A stretch of DNA of 64,000 bases from Dryocola sp. LX212 (GTDB lineage Bacteria > Pseudomonadota > Gammaproteobacteria > Enterobacterales > Enterobacteriaceae), in contig CP167917.1 of assembly GCA_041504365.1 (NCBI GenBank), positions 434,001 to 498,000 on the forward strand, written 5' to 3'. The notes beneath the pieces were generated by a model. That model saw only the letters and a program-made list of their open reading frames with translations. It was not told the DNA's origin and did no database searches. Below, piece by piece: positions 42,773 to 51,512 of this stretch (the first letter of the stretch is position 1; each line of letters begins with the position of its first letter). The translations under genes were made by a program, and so were the position numbers.

Positions 42773-43765
42773 TCAACCTTTGCTAAACCGGACGTCGCGA
42801 CCGTGCGGCTCGTTCAAATCCTGCGCGGGGCCTATGGAGATAATCCCGGTCGGGTTGATGGTCTTGTGGCTGCGGTAATAGTGGCTGCGGATGTGCGGGA
42901 AGTTAACGGTTTCTGCCACGCCAGGCATCTGATAGATGTCGCGCAGGAAGCCATAAAGATTTGGATAGTCGCTGATACGGTGCTTATCGCACTTGAAGTG
43001 GGTGACATACACCGGATCGAAGCGCACCAGCGTGGTCCACAGGCGGATATCTGCTTCGGTTAAGGTATTGCCCGTCAGATAGCGATGCTTATCAAGGATC
43101 TGCTCAAGGCGCGCCAGGGACTCAAAAACTTTAACGACCGCTTCGTCATAGGCTTCCTGGGAAGTGGCGAAACCGGCTTTATATACGCCGTTGTTAACCG
43201 TGTCGTAAATCCAGCCGTTCAGCTCGTCAATCTGGCCGCGCAGCTCCGGTGGATAGTAATCCCCTGCCCGCGCGCCCTGTGCGTCAAAAGCGGAATTGAG
43301 CATGCGGATGATTTCAGCTGACTCGTTGCTGACCACGGTCTGCGTTTTCTTATCCCACAGCACGGGAACGGTCACGCGCCCGGAATAGTGCGGGTCGGCC
43401 TGCAGATAAAGCTGATAGAGATAGTCGTGCTGATAAAGCCCGTCGCCGGTGGCGTCCGGGAAATCGTCGTCGAACGTCCAGCCGTTTTCAAACATCAGCG
43501 GACTGACGACCGACACCGAAATAAACGACTCCAGGCCCTTCAGCGCGCGCATAATCAGGGTGCGGTGCGCCCATGGGCAGGCGAGAGAAACATAAAGATG
43601 ATAGCGCCCTTTCTCCGCGGCGAACCCCTCTTTTCCGGAAGGACCGGCTTCGCCGTTGGCGGTCAGCCAGTTACGGAAGGCTGACTCAGAGCGCTTAAAG
43701 CTGCCGCCGGTAGATTTAGTGTCGTACCACACGTCGTGCCAGACGCCGTCAATTAACTGTCCCAT
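42773..43765 (-). CDS. yqjG: YqjG, glutathionyl-hydroquinone reductase
   Basis: This 330-residue Xi-class glutathione transferase has catalytic Cys63 in SLACPWAHRT and the family helix motif TLVRFDPVYVTHFKCD. It reduces glutathionyl-hydroquinones. It lies upstream of yhaH on the minus strand, 76 bp downstream of yqjF with a terminator between. Confidence 0.96.
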   Translation of the reverse strand: MGQLIDGVWHDVWYDTKSTGGSFKRSESAFRNWLTANGEAGPSGKEGFAAEKGRYHLYVSLACPWAHRTLIMRALKGLESFISVSVVSPLMFENGWTFDDDFPDATGDGLYQHDYLYQLYLQADPHYSGRVTVPVLWDKKTQTVVSNESAEIIRMLNSAFDAQGARAGDYYPPELRGQIDELNGWIYDTVNNGVYKAGFATSQEAYDEAVVKVFESLARLEQILDKHRYLTGNTLTEADIRLWTTLVRFDPVYVTHFKCDKHRISDYPNLYGFLRDIYQMPGVAETVNFPHIRSHYYRSHKTINPTGIISIGPAQDLNEPHGRDVRFSKG

Positions 43766-43790
43766 GCTTTTCTCCTCGTCATGCAGATAT

Positions 43791-43820
43791 AAAAAAAGCG
43801 AAGGGATTAGCCTTCGCTTT
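43791..43820 (-). terminator. Terminator of yqjF
   Basis: AAAGCGAAGG / CCTTCGCTTT with loop GATTAG; on the minus strand a seven-U run follows. Confidence 0.88.
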
Positions 43821-43841
43821 CATTGATTCAGTATAGATCGC

Positions 43842-44234
43842 TTACCACTTTTTATTCAGCACGCGGTCAATGCTGTACGCGCCCGGGCCGAAGACTGCCA
43901 GCAGCAGGTAACCGCCCGCAATGGTGAAGTTCTTCATAAACATAATGGAGTTCGCACCCTGAGCGAAGTCGCTGTGGAACAGGAACGCCGTCAGCAGGGT
44001 GAAGACCGCGGTGATCAGCGCCGTGGTGCGGGTCAGGAAACCGAAAAGAATCGCCAGGCCGCCGCCGAATTCAAGCAAAATGGTCAGCGGCAGCAGGAAG
44101 CCCGGAACGCCCATGGAGTCCATGTATTGCTGGGTGCCAGCATAGCCTGTAATTTTTCCCCAGCCCGCCACGATAAACAGAACTGGCATCAGGATACGTG
44201 CTAACAGAACACCAGCATCATCTAATTTTTTCAT
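43842..44234 (-). CDS. yqjF: YqjF, DoxX-family inner-membrane protein
   Basis: This 130-residue DoxX/YphA membrane protein has about four helices and the motif LLARILMPVLFIVAGWGKITGY. In E. coli its expression is induced by dinitrotoluene metabolites through YhaJ. AGGAG lies upstream of its ATG. Biochemical role unknown. Confidence 0.93.
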   Translation of the reverse strand: MKKLDDAGVLLARILMPVLFIVAGWGKITGYAGTQQYMDSMGVPGFLLPLTILLEFGGGLAILFGFLTRTTALITAVFTLLTAFLFHSDFAQGANSIMFMKNFTIAGGYLLLAVFGPGAYSIDRVLNKKW

Positions 44235-44410
44235 TTTATTCTCCTACGTTTTTTATTCGGGTGCTATCGGCCCGGCGATTTATGTCTTAGCTATTTCCGG
44301 TGGTTACCGGCGGTCGCTGTCGATGGAGAGGATAATAGACGGGGCGAAAAAAGATTGTTAGCAAGGAATACTGTCATTGTTCTTCAAATATATTGAGCAA
44401 GAGTGACAGT

Positions 44411-44438
44411 TAAAAAAATACCGCCCCGAAGGGCGGTA
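44411..44438 (-). terminator. Terminator of the yqjC/D/E/K genes
   Basis: TACCGCCC / GGGCGGTA with loop CGAA; the minus-strand transcript then runs into seven U. It begins 4 bp past the yqjK stop. Confidence 0.9.
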
Positions 44439-44441
44439 CGA

Positions 44442-44735
44442 TCAATGATGAGTTTGCTGCTGAACCGTATTGCGGATCAGCCGCCAGGCGCTCCAGGCCC
44501 CGAAGCCGCGTCTGCCCCAGCGCATCAGGAAGCTGGGGTGTCGAACGCTCCAGATGGCCATCACGCTGCTGGCGATAATGGCATAGCTGCGCAGGCTCAT
44601 TATGGTCAGCCAGCCGCGATCGTAAGCGCCGGTTGCCTCCAGCCAGTCGCGTTTGCCCGCGCTCAGATCCAGCCTTTGCTGCTGAATGCGACTCAGCAAC
44701 AACGCTTTACGCTTGTCACGTTCGCGGTCGCTCAT
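44442..44735 (-). CDS. yqjK: YqjK family protein
   Basis: This 97-residue protein matches E. coli YqjK: basic N-terminus, one hydrophobic stretch (about residues 48-65) and RWGRRGFGAWSAWRLIRN. Its start overlaps the yqjE stop by 4 bp. Function unknown. Confidence 0.9.
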   Translation of the reverse strand: MSDRERDKRKALLLSRIQQQRLDLSAGKRDWLEATGAYDRGWLTIMSLRSYAIIASSVMAIWSVRHPSFLMRWGRRGFGAWSAWRLIRNTVQQQTHH

Positions 44736-45130
44736 GACTTATCGTCCTCCAGCAGCTCACGGTCGTTCTCAAGCTCGCGGCGCGTATGGCGTAGCAGGGT
44801 TGACTGACGCGATTTATAAAGCGTCCAGACACCACCTATCAACGCCAGAGCCAGCAGCACAACGGTGGTCGCGATCATGGCGTTCAGACGATACTGCGGA
44901 TCAACGGCCCAGATAACCAGCACCATCAGACTCATCAGCCCAAAGGCGGCAAACAGCATGGTTAAGCCAAGCATCAGCAGCAGCTGAACGAGATGGGCTT
45001 TCTCCTCTTCAAGTTCCACGACTGCCAGACGAACGCGTGTTTCTACCATCCCGACGAGGATGGTGACCAGACGCTGACCGATACCGAGGACGCCTTTACC
45101 CGGCCCTTGAGGTTGACGAGATTCAGCCAT
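44732..45130 (-). CDS. yqjE: YqjE, phage-holin-superfamily inner-membrane protein
   Basis: This 132-residue protein has two adjacent membrane helices (about residues 45-100) and the conserved RLAVVELEEEKAHL and ALIGGVWTLYKSRQS. I use the ATG at 45130 (MAESRQPQGPGK), right after the yqjD stop; the longer frame would lie within yqjD. E. coli YqjE works with YqjD in membrane association of ribosomes or is at least co-expressed. Confidence 0.92.
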   Translation of the reverse strand: MAESRQPQGPGKGVLGIGQRLVTILVGMVETRVRLAVVELEEEKAHLVQLLLMLGLTMLFAAFGLMSLMVLVIWAVDPQYRLNAMIATTVVLLALALIGGVWTLYKSRQSTLLRHTRRELENDRELLEDDKS

Positions 45131-45132
45131 AA

Positions 45133-45438
45133 TTAGCGTCGCGTCATCAGAACGCCCAGCACGACGCCAATCGCCGCACCAATACCTACGCCAGTCCATG
45201 GATTTTCACGCACGTAGTCGTCAGCTTTCGCCGCCGCCTCGCGCGTTTGTTTGGCAATCACATCGCTGGTGTCGCCCAGGCGTGAACGGCTCTCTTTAAG
45301 CGCTTTTTCTGCCTTACCGCGAAGCTTTTCCAGCTCGGATTTCGATTTGTCCGACGATGCGCTAAGCACCTCTTCGAGCGTATCTGCCAGGGATTTCAAC
45401 TCAGCGCGCAAATGTTCTGATGTAGTATCTTTTGACAT
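45133..45438 (-). CDS. yqjD: YqjD, membrane-anchored ribosome-binding protein (DUF883)
   Basis: This 101-residue protein has a long amphipathic helix (about 1-75) and a C-terminal membrane helix in the glycine-rich tail GVGIGAAIGVVLGVLMTRR. In E. coli it tethers ribosomes to the inner membrane in stationary phase under RpoS control. Confidence 0.94.
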   Translation of the reverse strand: MSKDTTSEHLRAELKSLADTLEEVLSASSDKSKSELEKLRGKAEKALKESRSRLGDTSDVIAKQTREAAAKADDYVRENPWTGVGIGAAIGVVLGVLMTRR

Positions 45439-45474
45439 GGTTCTCTCCAGGTGTTTGAGGTTGGTCCTTCGATG

Positions 45475-45843
45475 CTAGTAATCGCGAGCTTCGAGATCTT
45501 TTAGCTCATGTTCCGCTTCAGACAGTTTTTCTTCACGTTTGGTGATCTTGTTCGCGTCGCCTTTCTGGCGGGCTTCCTGAAGATCCGCTTTACGTTCAGC
45601 GATCTCTTCTTTTTGTTCGTCGATTTTCTTCTGGTGCTCGGCACGCAGGCTGCTGTCCGTACAGTTCGCGCGAACTTCTTTCAGCGCTTTATTCAGCCCG
45701 TCAATACGATGCTGGTTCTGATGCTTTTCCGCATAGCCAATTTCACGCTGAATATCCGCCTCTTTTTCGCTGCATAAAGAAGCAGCCTGAGTTGCAGACG
45801 TCAGGGATAAGAGAGCAATAGCCAGTACGGTACGATAATTCAT
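45475..45843 (-). CDS. yqjC: YqjC, DUF1090 periplasmic protein
   Basis: This 122-residue exported protein has a signal peptide ending TQA (about residue 20), one cysteine pair (SLCSEKE and RANC), and a long charged coiled coil (about 60-120). I use the ATG at 45843, giving the E. coli length of 122. Function unknown. First of yqjC-D-E-K. Confidence 0.93.
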   Translation of the reverse strand: MNYRTVLAIALLSLTSATQAASLCSEKEADIQREIGYAEKHQNQHRIDGLNKALKEVRANCTDSSLRAEHQKKIDEQKEEIAERKADLQEARQKGDANKITKREEKLSEAEHELKDLEARDY

Positions 45844-46014
45844 GGTTGTGACCTTCCATTGTGAAATCGGGCATGTCCGCAAAACTGCGGTTGCCTATGT
45901 CCAAAAATGCTGATTAAAGACGCTGATTTAGCGCGATTAAATCCAACTTAAGCATAGTCAAAAAGCGGACAAAAACCCAATTTTTTGACCATGAATTAAG
46001 AATATTCAACCGCT

Positions 46015-46392
46015 TCAGCCGATGCGGTCGCCGTGATTACGCAGGCGGGAGAGCCAGCTGCTGGCGCTGTCGTTATCTTCCTGCTGGGCAATAACATAGC
46101 CATGGGGCAGCGTCTTATAGAGCACTGCTTTAGCGGCTTCGCTTTGCGCGCTGGAATCAAACTTAATCAACAGCGAGTTGTTTTCCGGAGTGATGCTTTT
46201 AAAGCGGATGCCGTTAGCATCCAGGTGATGCCAGACAAAAAAACCGTCCGGCATGCTGATACCCTGCTGGTTACTGCTGATTTGCAGGGTGGACTCTGTT
46301 CGCTGCATACCGGACCACACGAGCAGTACGCTCGCGAATAGCCCGGCGATCAGTAACGCCGCCCGCAGGCGACGCAGTAATTCTGGTTTCAT
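46015..46392 (-). CDS. mzrA: MzrA, modulator of EnvZ/OmpR
   Basis: This 125-residue inner-membrane protein (one N-terminal helix, periplasmic domain) connects CpxA/CpxR to EnvZ/OmpR. It matches E. coli MzrA in the C-terminal half (MPDGFFVWHHLDANGIRFKSITPENNSLLI). The start at 46392 lies 10 bp after the yqjA stop; the longer frame from 46440 overlaps yqjA. Confidence 0.92.
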   Translation of the reverse strand: MKPELLRRLRAALLIAGLFASVLLVWSGMQRTESTLQISSNQQGISMPDGFFVWHHLDANGIRFKSITPENNSLLIKFDSSAQSEAAKAVLYKTLPHGYVIAQQEDNDSASSWLSRLRNHGDRIG

Positions 46393-46402
46393 CGTTATCC
46401 CT

Positions 46403-47065
46403 CTAACCGCGGTTACCGTATTTCTTACGCCAAAGCACAATTAACGAACCGATCAGGCCAAACACCAGCAGTACGACGGGCAGCAGCATCAGGCAGGACA
46501 TCAATGCATCTTCATATTTCAGGAATACCGGCGTTTTACCCAGCAGGTAGCCCAGGGAGGTGAGAATTAACACCCACAGCAGGCCGCTCATCCAGTTAAA
46601 GAACTGGAAGCGGGCATTACTCAGACCCGAGATTCCGGCAATAGTGGGTAATAATGTGCGGACAAACGCAATAAATCTGCCGATTAGCAGGGCGGAGAGG
46701 CCGTGTTTATGGAAAAGGTTGTGCGCCCGCTGGTGATAATGGGCCGGCAGATGCGAAAGCCAGTTCTGTACGATACGCGTATTACCCAGCCAGCGGCCCT
46801 GAATATAACTCAGCCAGCAGCCGAGGCTGGCGGCGGTAGTCAATAATAAAACGGTTTGCGGGAAGCCCATTGCCCCTTTGGCAATCAGGACGCCAACCAG
46901 CACCAGCAGGCTGTCGCCCGGCAGGAAAGCGGCGGGCAATAAACCATTTTCAAGAAAGAGGATCATGAACAGGACAAAATAGAGCATGCCGATCATCCCG
47001 GGATTGGCGAGCGTTTCGAAATCCTGGCTCCACAGAGCGTTAAGCAGTTGGGTCAAAAGTTCCAT
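46403..47065 (-). CDS. yqjA: YqjA, DedA-family inner-membrane protein
   Basis: This 220-residue DedA protein has several membrane helices and the motifs [18 protein letters not shown] and [17 protein letters not shown]. In E. coli YqjA with YghB supports undecaprenyl-phosphate recycling, proton-dependent transport and alkaline tolerance. Operon yqjA-mzrA; CpxR control is known in E. coli but I did not identify a site. Confidence 0.95.
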   Translation of the reverse strand: MELLTQLLNALWSQDFETLANPGMIGMLYFVLFMILFLENGLLPAAFLPGDSLLVLVGVLIAKGAMGFPQTVLLLTTAASLGCWLSYIQGRWLGNTRIVQNWLSHLPAHYHQRAHNLFHKHGLSALLIGRFIAFVRTLLPTIAGISGLSNARFQFFNWMSGLLWVLILTSLGYLLGKTPVFLKYEDALMSCLMLLPVVLLVFGLIGSLIVLWRKKYGNRG

Positions 47066-47394
47066 TCAGTGTTCCTGGCACATCGATTAAGGTCGCCGGT
47101 ATGAATCGGGTCGGATAATAAAGCGGCACTGGAGTTGATTTTATTTAGCCGCCTGCAAAACAGCCCGCTCAGGTCACTCGCCACCGCTCCTTGTGTGAGC
47201 GAATTAACCGCTGGAAGACAAAGCGCTTCAGGGGCTGTGAAATTGCATCTAATTGTAACAAAGCCACGGGTAAAGCGTCAGACAATTTGTGGTTTATTGA
47301 GGATTGATTTTGCTTACCGGGGAGGGGGCTGGCGAGGGTATTTACAAACGCTGACACTATTGGTTGGTTTGCTTACCCCCGCCGGGTGAAATGA
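47066..47394. other. Intergenic yqjA / exuR, no gene seen
   Basis: About 330 bp between the start of yqjA and the stop of exuR, both on the minus strand. It should contain the yqjA promoter. Short frames here lack ribosome sites and similarity. No clear terminator for exuR was found. Confidence 0.5.
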
Positions 47395-48171
47395 CTATTT
47401 TTGACCGTTTGACGCCGTTTCCAGATGAACGACAGGATTTTCCGCAAACAGGTAGCGGTCAGCGTTAAATTCGAAATCGTCGCTGGTGGCGTTAAACAGC
47501 ATTTGCTTCGTGTTTTCAAGATGCTGCCACATGGCAAGCTTAGCCGCGTGCGGGTCTTTGCGGATCAACGCTTTAAGAATATTGTCGTGGTCGTCGCACC
47601 AGTTATCCACCGTGCGCATATCAATGTGTTCATGGAGCTTCTGCCAGTACGGGTTATGGATACGCTGGCTCCACATTTTTTCCACGATGGCCGCCAGCGC
47701 GCTGTTCTGCGAGGCAAGGGCAACCTGAATATGAAAATGCAAATCCCACTCTGAATCCCGGAAGCTCATCTCTTTGCGGGCCATCTCCTGAATTTCCATC
47801 AGCTTCACAATATCCTGCTTGGTCACCTGGGTGGCGGCAAATTCGGCAATGTTACTTTCGATAAGCTGGCGTGCCTGCAGCAGCTCAAAAGGCCCGAAGC
47901 TGGCAAATTCGAAACGTTCATCGGGGATTGCGGTGTGCTTCGCCTGGTTCGAGATAACGTGAATGCCGGAGCCTTTACGAACTTCGACATAGCCTTCTAC
48001 TTCCAGCATGATTATCGCTTCGCGCACCACCGTGCGGCTGACGTTCTTTTCCTCAGCGATAAAGCGTTCGGCGGGGAGTTTTTCACCCACGTGATAGACG
48101 CCGCTTTCAATGCGGTGTTTTAGCTCAGCGGCCAGCTGCTGATACAGGCGGCGGGGTTCCATGACTTCCAT
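47395..48171 (-). CDS. exuR: ExuR, GntR-family repressor of hexuronate genes
   Basis: This 258-residue FadR-subfamily repressor has an N-terminal winged helix (about residues 8-75, [39 protein letters not shown]) and an all-helical effector domain (about 95-235). It represses exuT, uxaCA and uxaB; galacturonate or its products relieve this. Downstream of exuT on the same strand. Confidence 0.96.
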   Translation of the reverse strand: MEVMEPRRLYQQLAAELKHRIESGVYHVGEKLPAERFIAEEKNVSRTVVREAIIMLEVEGYVEVRKGSGIHVISNQAKHTAIPDERFEFASFGPFELLQARQLIESNIAEFAATQVTKQDIVKLMEIQEMARKEMSFRDSEWDLHFHIQVALASQNSALAAIVEKMWSQRIHNPYWQKLHEHIDMRTVDNWCDDHDNILKALIRKDPHAAKLAMWQHLENTKQMLFNATSDDFEFNADRYLFAENPVVHLETASNGQK

Positions 48172-48203
48172 TTAAGGCTCCGGGGGATACGGCAAGTGAC
48201 ATG

Positions 48204-48219
48204 ATCTGTTATACCACTT
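48204..48219. promoter_or_regulatory. ExuR/UxuR-type operator upstream of exuR
   Basis: ATCTGTTATACCACTT centres on GTTATACCA, a partly symmetric core (TTATA/C) similar to ExuR and UxuR boxes of E. coli. It lies 33 bp upstream of the exuR start, consistent with autoregulation. Confidence 0.5.
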
Positions 48220-48260
48220 TTCTGATATTCGCTCTACTTTGTCCCCATGCTCAAAAATGC

Positions 48261-48284
48261 AAAAGCCGCCTTTCGGCGGCTTTT
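48261..48284 (-). terminator. Terminator of exuT
   Basis: AAAAGCCGCC / GGCGGCTTTT with loop TTTC, 18 bp past the exuT stop; flanking A and T runs on both sides. Confidence 0.88.
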
Positions 48285-48301
48285 GAGAGAACGATCAATA
48301 A

Positions 48302-49603
48302 TCACGACTGAGGAACGGCTGGCCCCGTTTTTGACGGCGTATTGAGTTCGCTAATCGGCTGGTTCTTCAGCACGGTCCAGATAACCAGTGCGCCGAGCAG
48401 ATCGAAGACGGCCAGAGCAGCGAACAGCGGGCTGAAGCCCAGCGTATCCGCCAGCGCGCCAACGACCAGCGCAAACAGAGTACTCGCAGTCCATGCTGCC
48501 ATGCCTGTCAGACCGTTTGCCGTTGCCACTTCATTACGACCGAACACGTCAGAAGAAAGGGTAATCAGCGCGCCGGAAAGTGCCTGGTGAGCAAAACCCC
48601 CCACGCACAGCAGCGCAATAGCCGCATACGGACTGGTGAACAGGCCAATGGTGCCTGGACCAATCATCAGTACAGCGCCCATGGTTACCACCATCTTGCG
48701 GGAAACGATGAGATTTACGCCGAACCAGCGCTGGAATAGCGGTGGCAGGTAGCCGCCAAGAATGCAGCCGAGATCGGCGAACAGCATTGGCATCCAGGCA
48801 AACATGGCGATGTGTTTTAAATCAAAGCCATACACCTTGAACATAAACAGCGGGATCCAGGCGTTGAAGGTACCCCAGGCCGGTTCTGCCAGGAAGCGCG
48901 GCAGGGCAATACCCCAGAACTGGCGGTTCTGCACGATCTGCCAGGCGGACATTTTCTTGCTGTTGTTGGTCTGGTGATGAGCTTCCTGACCGCCAATGAT
49001 GTACTCGCGTTCTTCTTCGGTCAGCTTCTTCTGATCGCGTGGGTGCTTGTAGAAAATCAGCCACGCCATGGCCCAGGCGAAGCTCAGTACGCCGGAGATA
49101 ATAAACGCCATCTGCCAGCTGTGCATCAGGATGGCCCACACCACCAGCGGTGGCGCAACCATCGCACCGATTGAAGAACCCACGTTAAAGTACCCCACCG
49201 CGATGGAGCGCTCTTTCGCCGGGAACCATTCGCTGCTGGCTTTCAGACCCGCCGGGATCATTGCCGCTTCCGCAGCCCCTACCGCACCACGGGCAACGGC
49301 CAGGCCACCCCAGCTTCCAGCCAGTGCGGTCGCACCGCAGAAAATCGCCCAGGCGATGGCGAAGAAAGCATAGCCAATTTTGGTACCCAGAACGTCAAGC
49401 ACGTAGCCCGCAACGGGCTGCATGATGGTATAGCATGCCGAATAGGCCGCGATAATATAGGAATATTGCTGCGTCGAAATGTGCAGCTCCTCCATCAGAG
49501 TCGGTGCGGCAGCCGCCACGGTGTTACGAGTCAGATAGCCCAGCACCGTACCCAGCGTAACCAGTGCAATCATGTACCAGCGCAAGCCTTTAATCTTTCG
49601 CAT
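48302..49603 (-). CDS. exuT: ExuT, hexuronate transporter (MFS)
   Basis: This 433-residue MFS proton symporter for galacturonate and glucuronate (anion:cation symporter family) has 12 helices. It begins MRKIKGLRWYMIALVTLGTVLGYLTRNTVAAAAP. I prefer 49603 over 49615 because GAGGA sits 5-6 bases upstream of the former, matching the E. coli protein start. Divergent from uxaC. Confidence 0.96.
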   Translation of the reverse strand: MRKIKGLRWYMIALVTLGTVLGYLTRNTVAAAAPTLMEELHISTQQYSYIIAAYSACYTIMQPVAGYVLDVLGTKIGYAFFAIAWAIFCGATALAGSWGGLAVARGAVGAAEAAMIPAGLKASSEWFPAKERSIAVGYFNVGSSIGAMVAPPLVVWAILMHSWQMAFIISGVLSFAWAMAWLIFYKHPRDQKKLTEEEREYIIGGQEAHHQTNNSKKMSAWQIVQNRQFWGIALPRFLAEPAWGTFNAWIPLFMFKVYGFDLKHIAMFAWMPMLFADLGCILGGYLPPLFQRWFGVNLIVSRKMVVTMGAVLMIGPGTIGLFTSPYAAIALLCVGGFAHQALSGALITLSSDVFGRNEVATANGLTGMAAWTASTLFALVVGALADTLGFSPLFAALAVFDLLGALVIWTVLKNQPISELNTPSKTGPAVPQS

Positions 49604-49858
49604 TTCGATCCTCATCCCGTCTTTTTGCAGCCCCGCGAGCGCGGCTGACGTCAGGCTCGTGCCTGAACGTGAGTCTTATTAAAGGGGTACATGCCGGGGT
49701 GCTACCCGATAAGACCCGTACCCTGCCAGAAATAAAAAGTGCCTTTGGCAAACCCGGTCTCCTTTCCGCTGTGCGCGGCTCTTTTGCCCGCGTCTTAATC
49801 TGTCCCTATTAAGAGGTATTGCGACGGCTGCAAGATAACTTGTCATACAGCTTTAAAA

Positions 49859-49874
49859 GTTGAGTGACATCACA
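49859..49874. promoter_or_regulatory. CRP-like site, distal
   Basis: GTTGA-GTGACA-TCACA matches the 3' half of the CRP consensus fully and the 5' half partly. It lies between exuT and uxaC, nearer exuT. Confidence 0.45.
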
Positions 49875-49979
49875 AAAAAGTTTTTTAGCTATTTCAGGGC
49901 AGGGGCGGCTTGTGAGCCAGCATTGATGCGGGTTTTGGGCTGATTTTGTACAGAGTATTAACAATAAAAGTATGGTTTT

Positions 49980-49995
49980 TGTGATAGATCCCACA
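49980..49995. promoter_or_regulatory. CRP-like site upstream of uxaC
   Basis: TGTGA-TAGATC-CCACA matches the CRP consensus at nine of ten core positions, 90 bp before the uxaC ATG, a typical activator distance. Confidence 0.7.
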
Positions 49996-50085
49996 AAAAT
50001 CCGCTCCGTCCGGGCAAATTGGTGTGATAACTTTGACATCATTATGCGCAAGCATCGAACTGCTATGTACTGAGGAATCCCTACC

Positions 50086-51495
50086 ATGACCCCGTTTATG
50101 ACTGAAGATTTTCTTCTGGATACCGAATTCGCCCGTCGTCTGTATCATGACTACGCGAAAGATGAGCCGATTTTTGACTATCACTGCCACCTTCCGCCGC
50201 AGCAGGTTGCCGGGGACTACCGTTTTAAAAACCTGTATGACATCTGGCTAAAAGGCGATCATTACAAATGGCGCGCCATGCGTACCAACGGCGTTGCTGA
50301 GCGCCTGTGTACCGGCGATGCCAGCGACCGCGAAAAGTTTGATGCATGGGCTGCCACCGTGCCGCACTGCATCGGTAACCCGCTCTACCACTGGACCCAC
50401 CTTGAACTGCGCCGTCCGTTCGGCATCACAGGAAAACTGCTTTCGCCTGCTACCGCCGATGAAATCTGGAATGAGTGCAACGACCTGCTGGCGCAGGAGG
50501 CCTTCAGCGCACGCGGCATCATGAAGCAGATGAACGTGAAGATGGCGGGTACGACCGACGATCCGATCGACGATCTGCGCTACCACCGTCAGATTGCCGA
50601 AGACGGCTTCGACGTGAAAGTGCTGCCAAGCTGGCGCCCGGACAAAGCGTTTAACATCGAGCAGGCAACCTTTGCCGACTACATGAACAAGCTGGCGGAA
50701 GTCTCCGACACCGACATTCGTCGCTTCAGCGATCTGCTGACGGCGCTGAACAAACGTCTGGACCACTTCGCCGCCCACGGCTGTAAAGTGTCCGACCACG
50801 CGCTGGACGTTGTGCTGTTTGCCGAAGCGGACGAAGCCACGCTGGACGGTATCCTGGCAAGCCGCCTCGCTGGAAACGAGCTGAGCGAATACGAAGTCGC
50901 GCAGTTCAAAACTGCAGTTCTGGTCTGGCTGGGGTCACAGTACAGCCGTCGCGGCTGGGTGCAGCAGTACCACATCGGCGCGCTGCGCAATAACAACCAG
51001 CGCCAGTTCAAACTGCTGGGCGCGGACGTGGGCTTTGACTCCATCAACGACCGCCCGCTGGCGATCGAACTTTCCCGCTTGCTGAGCAAGCAGAATGAAA
51101 ACAACGAACTGCCAAAAACCATCCTTTACTGCCTGAACCCGCGCGATAACGAAGTGATCGGCACCATGGTCGGTAACTTCCAGGGCGAGGGGATGCCGGG
51201 CAAGATGCAGTTTGGCTCCGGCTGGTGGTTTAACGATCAGAAAGACGGCATGGAGCGCCAGATGACCCAGCTCGCGCAGCTCGGCCTGCTGAGCCGCTTT
51301 GTCGGCATGCTGACCGACAGCCGCAGCTTCCTGTCTTACACCCGCCATGAATACTTCCGCCGCATACTGTGCCAGATGATTGGCCGCTGGGTTGCCGCGG
51401 GCGAAGCACCAGCGGACATTCAGCTGCTGGGCGGCATGGTGAAAAACATCTGCTTTAACAATGCCAAAGAATACTTCGGCATTGAACTGAACTAG
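50086..51495 (+). CDS. uxaC: Uronate isomerase
   Basis: This 469-residue amidohydrolase-superfamily enzyme converts glucuronate to fructuronate and galacturonate to tagaturonate. Metal ligands His33 and His35 are in FDYHCHLPP; it also has SWRPDKAFN and the C-terminal [19 protein letters not shown]. Full length. First gene of uxaCA. Confidence 0.98.
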   Translation: MTPFMTEDFLLDTEFARRLYHDYAKDEPIFDYHCHLPPQQVAGDYRFKNLYDIWLKGDHYKWRAMRTNGVAERLCTGDASDREKFDAWAATVPHCIGNPLYHWTHLELRRPFGITGKLLSPATADEIWNECNDLLAQEAFSARGIMKQMNVKMAGTTDDPIDDLRYHRQIAEDGFDVKVLPSWRPDKAFNIEQATFADYMNKLAEVSDTDIRRFSDLLTALNKRLDHFAAHGCKVSDHALDVVLFAEADEATLDGILASRLAGNELSEYEVAQFKTAVLVWLGSQYSRRGWVQQYHIGALRNNNQRQFKLLGADVGFDSINDRPLAIELSRLLSKQNENNELPKTILYCLNPRDNEVIGTMVGNFQGEGMPGKMQFGSGWWFNDQKDGMERQMTQLAQLGLLSRFVGMLTDSRSFLSYTRHEYFRRILCQMIGRWVAAGEAPADIQLLGGMVKNICFNNAKEYFGIELN

Positions 51496-51512
51496 TCGGG
51501 ACCGAGGCTGAT

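Larger units (their letters stand above)
49604..50085. promoter_or_regulatory. Divergent exuT / uxaC control region
   Basis: About 480 bp without a gene. It carries two CRP-like sites (listed separately) and two ExuR-like stretches, AACTTGTCATACAGCTTT at 49837-49854 and AAATTGGTGTGATAACTTT at about 50017-50035. This fits catabolite activation plus ExuR repression of both operons. The ExuR assignments are by eye. Confidence 0.6.

Noticed and set aside
45843-46014. Gene between yqjC and mzrA
   Set aside because: AT-rich promoter-like DNA only; no start with a ribosome site.
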